This document shows positions 63,927 through 64,000 of a stretch of 64,000 nucleotides of DNA, piece by piece. Below the pieces are notes generated by a model. It saw only the letters and a program-made list of their open reading frames with translations. It ran no database searches and was not told the DNA's origin. The stretch is from contig WARS01000016.1 of the NCBI GenBank assembly GCA_008933995.1, forward strand, positions 15,035,386 through 15,099,385, given 5' to 3'. Source of the DNA: Datnioides undecimradiatus (taxonomy: Eukaryota; Chordata; Actinopteri; Lobotiformes; Datnioididae). The number at the start of each line of letters is the position of its first letter. Within the stretch, counting starts at the first letter, position 1. Made by a program: the position numbers and the translations under genes.

Positions 63927-64000
63927 ATGGCTGATGTAAGTTTAAACGAGTCGTCCACCGCGGACGTAGCGAACAGGTTCGCTCGCAAAGGTGCTCTGAG
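63927..64000 (+). CDS. prkca: prkca, protein kinase C alpha, N-terminal start (partial)
   Basis: The frame MADVSLNESSTADVANRFAR then KGALR runs to the right edge. DVANRFARKGALR is the pseudosubstrate of conventional PKC, the segment that sits in the kinase active site and keeps it off until Ca2+ and diacylglycerol bind. The MADV start and DVANRF favour alpha over beta (beta has MADPAAG.. and TVRF). Human PRKCA likewise lies head-to-head with APOH. Only 24 full codons are in the window; C1, C2 and kinase domains lie beyond it. Confidence 0.93.
   Translation, partial: MADVSLNESSTADVANRFARKGAL

Overview
The window is nuclear DNA of a ray-finned (teleost) fish. The genes are split by GT-AG introns, the proteins match vertebrate families residue for residue over long stretches, and introns are short (bptf takes about 39 kb here; the human gene is several times longer). 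A decayed fish-type Tc1 transposon sits in one intron. I cannot name the species from sequence alone.

Layout, left to right. Positions 1-39398 (minus strand) hold nearly the whole of bptf, the largest subunit of the NURF chromatin remodeller. I could place 36 coding exons whose phases all agree, giving one 2,993-residue frame. Positions 39399-42244 hold the bptf promoter, one plus-strand tRNA-Ser(AGA) gene with a pol III terminator, and an AT microsatellite interrupted by a perfect 19-base copy of the Tn5/Nextera mosaic end, almost certainly a sequencing-adapter artefact. Positions 42245-49823 (minus) hold nol11, an SSU-processome protein gene with 18 coding exons and 730 residues. Positions 50872-61469 (minus) hold two tandem apoh (beta-2-glycoprotein I) genes of 351 and 365 residues with the same eight-exon plan. 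The first carries a deleted Tc1-like transposon in an intron. At 63927 the first coding exon of prkca (protein kinase C alpha) starts on the plus strand and runs off the right edge.

The genes do not form one pathway. bptf reads H3K4me3 and acetylated histones to recruit ISWI remodelling; nol11 works in pre-rRNA transcription and 18S processing; apoh encodes a secreted plasma sushi protein; prkca is a signalling kinase. NOL11 next to BPTF, and APOH head-to-head with PRKCA, are both human chromosome 17q24 arrangements, but in human several genes separate the two pairs, while here nol11 and apoh are neighbours.

No previously undescribed biological system was found. The points most worth a second look are the adapter sequence, the apoh duplication with divergence of the domain V membrane loops, the in-frame PHD cassette exon of bptf, and a perfect 21-bp inverted repeat in a bptf intron. 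Exon borders were read by eye from splice sites, phase and recalled homologous protein sequence; no alignment was run.
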